From: Sporobolomyces roseus
Taxonomy: Eukaryota > Basidiomycota > Microbotryomycetes > Sporidiobolales > Sporidiobolaceae
Assembly (NCBI GenBank): GCA_016617785.1
Contig: JADILM010000009.1
Location: 310,001-374,000, forward strand
DNA length: 64,000 nucleotides
Direction: 5' to 3'
Notes under the pieces: model-generated
What the model was told of the DNA's origin: nothing
Database searches by the model: none
Seen by the model: only the letters and a program-made list of their open reading frames with translations
Translations under genes and position numbers: made by a program
Shown: piece after piece, positions 21,802-31,553 of the stretch
Layout: every line of letters begins with the position of its first letter
How positions within the stretch are numbered: the stretch's first letter is position 1

Positions 21802-23441
21802 ATGACTGAGCAGTACGTTCGATATAACATTCTCCGAGACCCCTCTGTACTGATCCTCGCCCGCTCTTTTGATCGCGTCCTTCTCCCTCGCCTCCTCCAA
21901 ATCTCCCTCCCTTCCCGCCAGCTTCCCTCTCCTCTCTACCCACTGAAGTCTTCGCCCTTATCCTGGATAGCATCTCTCGTCATCCCTCGAAAGCCCGATC
22001 CGCTTCCCTCGCCAAAATCTGCCTCGTCAACAAATTCTTCCTCTCTATCGCCCAACCTCTCCTTTACCACGATGTTTCTATCGACCTCGAGCAGACTTAC
22101 GATGATCAGTACTCGGTATATTATCAACTAGTCAGGACCCTCACGACGAGCGCAATAACAGCGAACCTAGTCAAGGCAATGAGAGTCTCGTTCTTCATCG
22201 GATGCACAACATCACTCGACATGGTCGCCTTCGCCTACGTCCTCACCCAGCTTCAGCATCTCGAGTCAATTCGCTCAAGCTGGTACCGCCAACGTGCCGG
22301 ACCCCTTAGCGACGTATTCGTCGAGTCGATTTTGAATCATCAGAAAGGGTTGAAAAGCTTGGAGATACCCATTGTCAGTCTCAAGTACGACACATTCGCC
22401 TCGATCTTCACTACTCTCGGTGCTTTGGAATACTTCGTTGGCGACATCGTGTCCCAACCTCGATCGAAGGAGGGGGAACGCTTCGAGCCGATCTGCAATC
22501 TTCGCCGTCTAGTCGTCACATCTTCTTTCGTCCTTCCTCGTCAACTCTTCCGACTCCTTTCCTCTTCCCACAGCAGCCTGACCTCTCTCGCATTCGAAAT
22601 CCGCACGCCCGGAGATCCATTCGATCTATCCTCGTTCTCTAACCTCGCCCATCTCAAACTCGTCCTTACCCGAAATCTCCTACCTGAGCTTCTCGCAGTA
22701 CCCGCAACAACTCCTCAAGCGACAGGGCTACGTGACCCTTTCTCTAGCGCTCTGCGACCGACCTTGATCTCCCTCCGAAAACTTCCTATCAAATCTTTCT
22801 CCGTCTCGACACACGTTCGGTCCATCGCCCTCGACTTTCGATCGTCACTCATACTCGACGTACTCCCTCGCTCAATCCTCCACCTTTCCGTACCCTATCA
22901 AGCGCTCGAGCCAAATCGCCCTAATTCCATCATCCTCTCAAACCGGATCTCCGATGGTTCCTATTCTCATCTCAAACACATCTCGATCCTACCGACCTAT
23001 GATGACAACGCTACGTATCTTGCCTGGGTGGGGCGAGCTCGACAGGACGTACGAGCAGGATTAGAGCAGACCTTGAAGGAATCTGGTGTCCGAGTTGAGG
23101 TCGTCGAGGAGTCGGGTATGAGTACTCCGACGAGGATGGACGTAGACCCCTGGCAGACGGATAGTGATTCCAGTCCGGAGACTGAGGATGACTCGAGCGA
23201 TTCCGACACGGATTCATCGAACTCCGAGGATTCCAGCAGCTCGAGCGATTCCAGCGATTCGAATCACGCCCCCGATCTTCATGCGACCTCTCACTCGCCG
23301 TCAGGTTCTCATGAAGTCCCTCCACCCTCAGCGGCGGATCCTGGAGAAAGCAACGGTCAGGAGTCTGAAGAAACTGAGGAAAACGAAGAATCCGAAAGCG
23401 AATCCGAGGAGGAGGTTCACAGGGATCTCCACTTCTACTGA
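21802..23441 (+). CDS. F-box protein 4 (pair A, left copy; 5' end damaged)
   Basis: An open frame from about 21865 encodes SLPTEVFALILDSISRHPSK, KICLVNKFFLSIAQPLLYHD and a long body ending EEEVHRDLHFY. The C-terminus has an acidic Ser/Asp/Glu tract. Its inverted partner at 39.1-40.7 kb begins with a tiny exon MDEP joined at CTCTCTAG. Here the matching exon (ATG 21802, MTE, donor GTACGT) survives, but that acceptor is lost. The nearest phase-compatible acceptor (GATAG near 21970) would remove half of the F-box, and the first internal ATG is at 22179, beyond it. The main body is intact; whether a full F-box is made is doubtful. Confidence 0.55.
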
Positions 23442-23529
23442 GAACGCCTGCTGGATACGCTCAGAGGGAGAGATGGAAGTAGAGGTCTTGAATATTCGAG
23501 GGAGTGATTAGGAACTGGCGCCTCGACTT

Positions 23530-24100
23530 CTTGAATTCGTTCGGCTCGAAAACCAATAAATCATCTCCGTCGGCGACAACCCTTCAACAACCTTCAACGC
23601 TTCCTCTCTTCGCATACCCTCACACTTCAACTCCACCCTCCCTCTCGCTTCCCCCATTCTTCAGCTTCCGACAAATCGACAACAAATCTCGCTTCTCAAT
23701 CTTCCCACTCGACCACTGTCATTCTTTCGACTCCCTCGCCTTCTGGACATGGGGGATGGATTACTTGGAGAAGCACAAACAGGCGAGGAGAAGGAAGGTC
23801 CTTAGTGCTTGGGGTCGGTGATTGGATCGAAGACAGGGCGGCGGAACAGGATTCAGGTCAAAGGAGAGGGAAATAGGAGAAGCAAGACAGTACTGGCACT
23901 CTATGACTGCTTCCGTTGCATTGTGTCTCATCGTAGTTGTTGCTGTAGCAGAGAGAAGTATCGAGAGAGACTCGAGCGGGTGTCATCTTCGAGACGAAGA
24001 AAAACTTGTCAACACTTACTTTTCGACTCTGCTTCCGAGCTTTCTGCTGTCGGGGGTCTTCAATCACGAGTTGTCGTGCGAATAGAGCGCTGCCTACCAT
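23530..24100 (-). pseudogene. decayed small gene X, left copy
   Basis: The minus strand starts with ATG 24100 (MVGSALFARQLVIEDPRQQK) and contains ARVSLDTSLCYSNNYDE. That matches TRVSLDTTLRYSHVFDP of the open frame at 38.5-38.9 kb on the other arm. The downstream part is broken by stops in every frame, whereas the right copy keeps the C-terminus but has lost its start. No family is recognised. Confidence 0.4.
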
Positions 24101-24284
24101 TTGGCAGCCGTTTGAGCGAGTGATTCAACTCTGAACTTTTCTGCGATTCATCTTTCCCTTTCCTTCCTCTCACTTGCACTTTCAGATTGCGCTTGTCACT
24201 CGCCAGATCAATCAAGAACACTTGATCAAATACTCGAACGGTTATCACTCTCATTCCTCGAACCCTCATTACAAGTCTTTCAAG

Positions 24285-25826
24285 ATGGAACTCTCTGCAA
24301 CTTTACAACTCGAACAGATGAGCCTTGGAGACGCTGAAGAATCGTACGTAGCCTTCCTCTGTGCTCATTGTGAGATTGAGCTGATCTTCATTGGGCCCAC
24401 AGCTCTCCTCCTTTCCCTTGTTCTCCCCCTCTTCCCGATTCTCGTTTCCCTCCCTCCTTCAACTCCTTGCCTCCCGAACTCATCACGCACATCTTCGAAT
24501 CACTTCCTTTCCATCCCTATGCCGATCGCGTAGCGACTCTCGCTCGGCTCTGTCTCGTCAATCATCACGTTCTCGAAATCGCTCGCCCTCTCCTCTATCA
24601 CGATGTCCACCTCGACTTTTGGGCAGATTACGAAGACCCTTCGTCACAGATGGGTAGACTCCTCAGTACTCTCTTCGCCGTCAAGCATTGCTCGGAGTTA
24701 GTCAAGGGAATTCGCATCTCGATAGGAGACGCTCCGATCCTCGACAGAACGCGCGTTCCCAGCCTCCTCTCGCAACTTAAAGCCGTCGACTCGATCGATA
24801 TCGGGGGACTGGAGGATGGGTCGGAAGAAGAGCTCTTACAAACAATTCATGAGCATCAACCGAGGCTCAGGAACTTCACAATGCGAACTAGCACGCTCTC
24901 GTCGTCTCGTCAACGGAAGTTGTTGGGCACCTTCAAAAAGTTGGAGACCCTCATCGGACGTTTCGATGAATTCGCGGATGACAATCTCCCATCATCGAAT
25001 GATAAACTCAATTTCAGATTACGTCGCTTCGTCTCGCACTCAACGCTCAAGAGGACAACCTTCGAGAGCATCTTGGCCATGGATCAGTCTCACCAGTCTC
25101 GCATTCGCTGTCAGTCCCGAACATGCGGACTTCAACCTTCGACCACTCAAGAACCTCGACACTCTCCGAATCAAAATCGAGGACGACTTCGATCGCACGC
25201 TAGACTCAGGCGAACTGAATCAAGATGGAGGAATGGATCGGACGCGCCAAATTCGAATCGAACTCTTCGTGATACAAATCCGAATGATCATCGAATCAAC
25301 CCAGTCTCTCCCTCTCAAGACACTATCCATCACGGTCGAAGATCATCACATTCCGGATGCTATCGTACCTCACCTCCTACTCACAAGCCTTCCTCCCTCG
25401 CTTCGTCACTTTGGTACCATCTTCGAATTCCTCGATCCGAAAGGAGTCAATTATCGGGAGGTCGTCAAAGCAGTACGGGATGGCCGTCTCAGCAACCTTC
25501 AGAAGATCACAATCTATTCTTCTGATGGTCTCGACGCGTACACCCTGCAGTTGGTGTCGAATACATGGCTTCGAAGGAAACTGAATGAACTGGACGAAGA
25601 ACTCGGGATCTTTATCGTTGCACACTGTGCATCCTCGCCCGAATTGATCACTCCGTACTTTGAGCTGGAACCTTACTACGAGGATGTAGAAGTCGGAGTG
25701 GGCGACGAGGGGGAGTGGGGCGCGGGATCTTGGGGAGAAGATTACGATTCTGAAGAAGTAGACGATTTCCGATCCGATTACGAGGAGGATGAAGATGAGG
25801 ACGAGGGAGAGGAAGAAGATGAGTGA
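24285..25826 (+). pseudogene. F-box protein 5 (pair B, left copy; frameshifted)
   Basis: Exon 1 is 24285-24343 (MELSATLQLEQMSLGDAEES) and exon 2 starts at 24403, leading to DSRFPPSFNSLPPELITHIF. The F-box and the first 200 residues are intact. Near 25065-25090 the sequence lacks 5 nt relative to the intact inverted partner (36.7-38.2 kb), moving the frame. The remaining body continues in another frame from SLTSLAFAVSPEHADF to the acidic end at 25826. As read, only a truncated protein would be made. Promoter and leader are also shared with the partner. Confidence 0.8.
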
Positions 25827-26325
25827 TATGGAAAGGGAACAGCTCGGAGGATTCGAAGAATGACAGGAGCTGGACGGTCGACGAGGAGAAAACGGAAATG
25901 AGACGTTCTGATTGAGTGTGCGGCTTAGATCATTGGGCTTAGTAGGCGGGCAGACAGTACTCTAGTTTTGCTTTTTGGATTGACTGTTGGTTACCTGTAT
26001 TCTCGCCGATACGAAATGAGAGTGCCGGCTTTGACCTCCTTTGCGGAATTCCAACTTTTCGTTCTTCTATCGTCTTCCAAGCGTCTCTCGAAAGCAGACC
26101 CTGATCTATGTGGTGCCGAGGCGTAGTAGAGGAACCTTGTCGATGAACTTAGAAGTTGCTGGATTCGAACTTAGTAGCGATCTCAAAGGTTTCCTTCTGC
26201 CCTTTCACCTCAATCTCGAAATCTGCTTGGAACTCGCTCTATCGACTCAAATCACTCTCAAGAATACTGGAGCATCAGCTGCAGCTGCTCTCGAGTCCTT
26301 GACCGTCCATAAGTACTCTTCCAAG
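25827..26325. other. intergenic between two F-box genes; duplicated promoter
   Basis: Bases from about 26155 match the upstream region of F-box gene 7 (36182-36420) in reverse, including a shared stretch around the Leu/Cys-type CACCTCAATCTCGA motif. No other gene. Confidence 0.5.
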
Positions 26326-27784
26326 ATGGAACTCTCTTCAACCTTACAGCTCGATCAAATGAGCCTCGGAGACGCTGATTACCCGTGAGTCACCTCAGAT
26401 AATATGATGGATTGATCTCGGCTAAACTTCTGCTGTGTATAGCTTCCCTCCTTCTTCGCCCACTTCTCTTCCTCTCGATTCATCTCACGCACCTTCCCTC
26501 ACCTCCCTTCCCCCTGAACTCGTCAGCCATATCTTCGAAACCCTCTTCGACCACTATCACGTCCGCAAAAGGAAGGCAGACTTGGCTCGTCTTTGTCTCG
26601 TCAACAAGGCAATTCGAATCGTCGCTCAACCTCTCCTCTTTCGCGACTTCCATCTCGACTACCGGAAGCGATATATCGAGCTACCTTCCAGCTCAGATAC
26701 GCCTTTCTGTGGAGACGGGAAATGCGCCGACTTCGTACGATCATTGAAAATCTCATTCGATGAAAAACGCTTCGACGGAATCGAGCATGATGCTTTCGAC
26801 CTCATGCAAGTGCTCCCGTCGATGAAGAATCTTTATACTGTTCGGTCTGGATGGAGTCGTAGCGCCATGCTGTTCAATCTTACGCCAAAGCTCGTCATCG
26901 TCTTTCAATCCACAATCAGACGCTTCGAAATTCCTAATACCCTCCTCACGTTCCTCAACCTCGAGCGTATCTCCCAACACCTTACTAATTTGGAGACGCT
27001 GGTTGCAAGTCTACCGCAGCTCGACCCGGGCGACAGCTACGAGCTCTCTCCGGTCTTTCACCTTCGTCGCCTCGTCATTACCGATCTTCCCGATCCAATG
27101 GTGCTTCCCGTGCTCCTACGTTCCTCAATCACTTTTCTACAATCCCTGTCCTTCACCCTTCCAAGCACTGATTTCTTCCCGCCATTGTCCGACTTGGTTA
27201 ACCTCGAATCAATCTCGCTTGTTGTCTCCCTTTCGACATACATCGGAAGGCTTCTCTCCCCCGACGAGTCGAAGGCGAAAGATACAAGGCTCGTCTGCAA
27301 TCTGGTCAGCGTACTCGAATCGATCCGACAGCTTCCTATTCAGAGAATCGCCTTGAGCTCGAGTGTCGACTCCGATCTCTTCGATTTCGACGTCGTCGTA
27401 CTTCACGGGTTACCCCCTTCTATCACTTCCTTTATCTTTGGTCCGTACAACGATGAGTGCATCGATTGGCCCTCACTCTTCCCTCGAAACGGACCACTTC
27501 CCTATCCAAACCTCAAATACCTTTCTGTTGCACGACTTGCTCCCGATTCCTTCCCAACGAAACTGCTCTTCCTAAACTTAGGCATCGAGAAGCTCTACGG
27601 AAGGTACGGGGTTCGGCTTGAACGTCCTGCTGTCACCGACTTGGACCGTTTCAACGCTTTCGTTCTCGACCCGAATCGCGTTGAAAGTGGAGATTACGAA
27701 GACGATATCAAGATGAGGGATGATTACGAAACAGAGTATCATTTGGCGCTCCTGAATCGCGGAATCGATCGTAACGGAACTTGA
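26326..27784 (+). CDS. F-box protein 6 (pair C, left copy, intact)
   Basis: Exon 1 26326-26384 encodes MELSSTLQLDQMSLGDADYP. Exon 2 26443-27784 begins FPPSSPTSLPLDSSHAPSLT and continues with SLPPELVSHIFETLF, ARLCLVNKAIRIVAQPLLFR. Total 466 residues. It is the left member of inverted pair C; the partner F-box protein 7 is intact but considerably diverged. The body is leucine-rich and repeats the order seen in all these paralogues: F-box, a NRSLR-like helix set, then a C-terminal TDLDRFNAFVLDPNRV block shared with protein 7. Presumed SCF substrate adaptor. Confidence 0.8.
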
Positions 27785-28167
27785 TAAGGAAGAGGAGAGT
27801 CGAATTCAGGCCAGAGGAAGGGAGTTTGCAGTGAATCGGAGGGAAGGTGCACACATAACAAAGGATGGAAGATAGCAGAGATAAAGAGGCATTACTCGGG
27901 AAGTTAGTTGGCGAAGTGCGAAATACGAATGTTATCGCTAGTTCTCGTTTGTGTGACTCGCATCATTCAGTGCAGGGAAAAGATGGATGACAGTGGATGA
28001 CAGTGAGTACTGCAAGGGCATACAGAAAGAGTAGAACTATGCGATGATAGGAAGACAAGAGAGATCAAAAACTGCAAAACGAAACAGGAGAGGTCAAAGC
28101 GTCCAAACGCAAACAGCGAGAGTCAAGTAAGAGAGTGAAGAAGATAAGGATAGTGACAGAGAGTGAT

Positions 28168-28300
28168 CTAGTAACCCATACTTCCGCTCCTGCTGCTCAT
28201 TCCCGAACTATAGCTGTTCCCTCTCTCTCCCTGCATCCTCGATTCTCCGTTGTACCCATTCCCATACCCTCCTCCTCCTCCGCTGCTGCTACTGTTCGAT
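28168..28300 (-). pseudogene. relic of the 3' end of the TBC gene
   Basis: On the minus strand these bases encode the last ~43 residues of the TBC protein at 31.6-34.3 kb ([18 protein letters not shown] through [13 protein letters not shown], stop). They differ from the intact gene at only four positions, all synonymous (AGA/AGG, CAA/CAG, AGT/AGC twice). Weaker similarity continues into the 3' flank. No other part of the gene is present on this side, so this marks the inner breakpoint of the left arm. Confidence 0.85.
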
Positions 28301-28572
28301 ATGGCACTGGTGGTGTTCGACGGCAGGTTTCAAACGAGAGTACTAGACCGAAATACAATGAGGTCTGATCATCTTCGTCGACGTTTCTCTCATACAATTT
28401 CACCTCGAAACCCTTACCTCCCCTCAGAGTAGAATCTCCTGCCTCGTAATGGCACCAGACCACACAGAGCAACTCGAGTATATCGAACTTGCCAACATCA
28501 CACAAACCATTACAAACACTTGACTTCAAACTAACTCGCAAAATAATCTATACCCGACTCAATCTTGGTCCA
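28301..28572. other. inner edge of left arm and 3' flank of UPRT gene
   Basis: Similarity to the TBC gene fades here and the single-copy spacer begins. No gene is supported. Confidence 0.4.
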
Positions 28573-29660
28573 TCAAACGATAGTAGCGAATAACCTATCC
28601 CCACTATCCCCCAATCCCGGTACGACCAATCCTTGTTCTGACAATACCTCGTCAACTCCAGCAACGTAAACTTGTAACCCAGGATAACTTTGCGCGATTT
28701 TTTCGAGTCCAGGTTTCGAGCCGAGGATAGAGAGGAGTTTGATATTTTCAATTTTGAGACCCCAGTCGAGCTTAATTCGTGAATGAGAGTCAGTGGAGCT
28801 CGGGAGAAGGTTGGGAGAGAAGGGAGATGAAACGGACGAGCATAGAAATGGCAGCAATCGCTGTTCCTCCTGTTGCGATCAAGGGGTCGAGAAGATAGAG
28901 AGTATCGACGTTGGGTGTAGGTGGGAGCTTTTCTATCAGAGTGGGAATGAGCGAAAGCGAATGCAAGAAGAGTCAGCGATCCATCTTGGTTTTCCGTTCC
29001 TTTCGACCGGAACTTTTCTCCGAAACATTCTCGTCCCCTCCTCTACTTCTCACTTCCCCTCGTCTACTTTACCCCGATAGTATATAGAGAGGAAGTGGAA
29101 CTCACGGTAGTATTCGACGGGTTGTAAACTGACTTTTTCCCTGAACAATCCCAAATAATGTACTGAAGCTTCAGGGAACAAATCCAACATAGCTATTTCA
29201 TTCTCTCTTATCTTTTCATCAGCTCATCGCTCTTATCAGGTTGAAGAAAGAAGGAATGCGTACGTTCAGTCATACCGATTCCTGCGCGAAGGATTGGGGA
29301 AAGTCCGATTCTGTGCGAGAGAGTCTTTCCTGTATAACTCGCTACTGGGCTCTCGAGCTACACAGTACCGCTCGAATGGTTAGTGCGAGCTCTTGAAGAG
29401 ACAGAAGGGAAGGGAGAGGAGAGGGGAACGTGGTTGAACCAACATTCCCTCCTTTTTTTCTCCTCTTTGACCACGAAGGAGATGGATGATAGACTCACAT
29501 TTGGTACATCTTTCAATTCTAGATCTCTACTAGCTTCAATAGCTACGATTCCAGTGATATCTTTGATCAAACTTCGGAACCGATGGGAAGGGGTTCGTTT
29601 GTCCCTCAATTCCGACAGCTTGGTCGATAAGAGTGGGTGAGAGAGTTGATTGATAGACAT
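28573..29660 (-). CDS. FUR1: uracil phosphoribosyltransferase
   Basis: Converts uracil and PRPP to UMP in pyrimidine salvage. Exons 29660-29499, 29357-29264, 29204-29106, 28932-28838 and 28770-28573 close to 215 residues, the usual length. Landmarks are HPLLSTKLSELRDKRT near the N-terminus, LSPILRAGIGM, the PRPP loop LLDPLIATGGTA, and the C-terminal uracil-binding GLGDSGDRLFATIV. The acceptor of exon 3 (TAAGAG) is the only weak signal. The gene lies in the single-copy spacer of the inverted duplication, so no second copy is present in the window. Confidence 0.92.
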
Positions 29661-30051
29661 TCTGGAGACTTAGTGAAGTGAGGTGGATCTGTGAGTGAGA
29701 AGAGGAGGGAGAAGGGAGAAGAGAGAGGGGGAAATGTGGGGGTTCAATGAGTGGAGATGAGAGAGACGAGAGGAGCTAAACGTACATGTGAGGAAGGAGG
29801 GAAGGAGAAGGAGAAAGGAGAAGGAGAAAGAAAAGAGAGAGAGATAGCGAGTAGAAGACGAAAGAGTGACTTCAACACGTTATCTCGTGCAATTCTCATC
29901 CGAACGGCTCAACCGCACAACTCTCGCAAAATGTCAAGAAACAGCAAATTCGTTATCGGACAGACCAATATAAACGAGTGATACACAAAACAAGCTATCA
30001 AACAAAGACACTGTCCCTTTTTCGATGAATGAAAGAAAAATCGTAGAGTTC
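29661..30051. other. UPRT upstream region
   Basis: A purine-rich tract (GGAGAAGGAGAAAGG-like, about 29700-29850) is the only notable structure; it may be part of the UPRT promoter. No gene. Confidence 0.4.
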
Positions 30052-31278
30052 TCATAATTCCATTTCCATCTCCATCCCTTCTCCTCCCTCTCCTTCTCCT
30101 TCACCTTCAGTATCCGCATCCATCCCACCCTCTACCCTATCCGCTTCCCTCCTGAATTCCCCAAATTCCTCATTTCGTCTCCTCTCCATTTCCTCCCTCC
30201 TCAATCTCTCCACCCTAGTCTCCATCTTCCTTCCCTCTTCTCTCTCAGGCGGTCTCAAACTAGGTGGTGGTTGGTACAGGATTAAAGCGTCTGCTGGTTT
30301 TTGTCGTCGAGGAAGGATCGGTTGATTGAATGAAGAAGAAGCCAAAGAGTTCAAATGGAACGTTTCTTCCTCCCTTTCTTTTTGGCGTTGAGCTTCGAGT
30401 GAGTCCTCTTCGTCGTCCGAGAGAGAAGATACGTAGATTGTGTGAGGTGAAATGTCCCATGAGGAGGGAGGTTTACTCATTTCGATTTCTGGTTCTTCTT
30501 CTTCCTCCATTCTACTTGAGCGCGGTTGTGAAAGAGGGAGTACGAGGCCTGAAGCTCGCGCGAGTGATGAAGGAGGGAAGACCAAGGGAGGTGGAGAAGT
30601 GGACAAGTTCTGATTCTGTTGGTGATGGTGATGGGAGAAGGGAAGGAAATCTGGGGATGTGGGAGGGACTGGTGGGAACGATGATTGGACTGGAGAGGTG
30701 AGGGTATAGGCTGAAGCGGGCGATGAAGAAGTAGGAGGGAAGGGAGAGAAGGGTTGAGCAGAGGAGTTTGAAGGGATAGGGGAATAATCGAGAGATAAAC
30801 GGCCGAACGCTTCGTGATCTGGTGCGGTTCGACGTCGTTTTGATTTGCTTGGTCGATCCTCGTCGTCAAGAGGCTTGGAGGGAGGTGGTTGATGAGAGAG
30901 GAGCGGGTTTGGGACGATGGGAGAAGTTGCGAGAGTTTCTGCTTGTGGTACTTCATCAATCACTGTCAAAGAAGGTCTAGCTCTGATTGCCTGTCCTAAT
31001 CCACCTTCACTTGTACCAGAAGAAGAGAGTGTTGACGTCGTTCCGAATGAATTCGAGTGGGGAGAAGGAAGGAGGGAAGAAGAAGAGAGGAGAGAAGGTG
31101 AGAGAGGACCTTCAGGACTGTTGGCGGGCACTGCGGGTGTGCTAGAGGAATGAGAGCGCTTCAATCGAGGTCGTGGTGCAGAGTTCCATGATGTAGGTCC
31201 AGTTTGAGAGAAGGAGGAAGATGAGGAAGGGGATGCTGACGAGGTGAAAAATGAAGGCGGGAAGGTGAGAGGGGTCAT
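30052..31278 (-). CDS. Ser/Pro-rich, probably nuclear protein of unknown function
   Basis: A single-exon frame of 408 residues from ATG 31278. It is largely disordered. A basic cluster SKSKRRRTAPDHEAFGRLS is a good nuclear-localisation candidate, and the neighbouring HEAFGRLSLDYSP looks like the conserved core. The C-terminus is a charged helix (RVERLRREEMERRRNEEF) followed by an acidic, repetitive tail that ends in EMEMEL. I do not recognise the family. It is transcribed divergently from the TBC gene, with 275 bases between start codons. Confidence 0.65.
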   Translation of the reverse strand: MTPLTFPPSFFTSSASPSSSSSFSQTGPTSWNSAPRPRLKRSHSSSTPAVPANSPEGPLSPSLLSSSSLLPSPHSNSFGTTSTLSSSGTSEGGLGQAIRARPSLTVIDEVPQAETLATSPIVPNPLLSHQPPPSKPLDDEDRPSKSKRRRTAPDHEAFGRLSLDYSPIPSNSSAQPFSPFPPTSSSPASAYTLTSPVQSSFPPVPPTSPDFLPFSHHHHQQNQNLSTSPPPLVFPPSSLARASGLVLPLSQPRSSRMEEEEEPEIEMSKPPSSWDISPHTIYVSSLSDDEEDSLEAQRQKEREEETFHLNSLASSSFNQPILPRRQKPADALILYQPPPSLRPPEREEGRKMETRVERLRREEMERRRNEEFGEFRREADRVEGGMDADTEGEGEGEGGEGMEMEMEL

Positions 31279-31553
31279 TCAGGGTGACTGCGAGTGTGTC
31301 TATAGGAGTGAGAGGTGAATGGGAAGAGAGGAAGGAGAGTTTTCGGAACTTTCGAGAATATAATTCGGGCGAGAAGCAGTCCATTTTCTGTTTACTCATC
31401 TCCCTTACAGCGCATAGTATAGCTTAGTGTCAGTCAATCGATAGTAGGTCTAGTTCAAATATTGAAAATTATGGCAATTTGCGAAATTAAATGGCCTGTT
31501 TACGCTCTACCTCCCGATTTGACTAGCTCCTCGCCCTGACATAGACCAGTAAG

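Larger units (their letters stand above)
20082..28312 (+). repeat. left arm of a large inverted duplication
   Basis: From intron 1 of the Bmt6-type gene to inside a relic of the TBC gene's last exon, this arm matches the reverse complement of 34200-42412 in gene order, promoters and coding sequence. Identity is uneven: near-identical in places (TBC tail 129/133, F-box pair B), roughly half at protein level in F-box pair C. The outer edge is sharp at ACTAGCTGTGTGAG; the inner edge fades after ACTGTTCGAT at about 28300. Arm length is about 8.2 kb. Confidence 0.85.
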
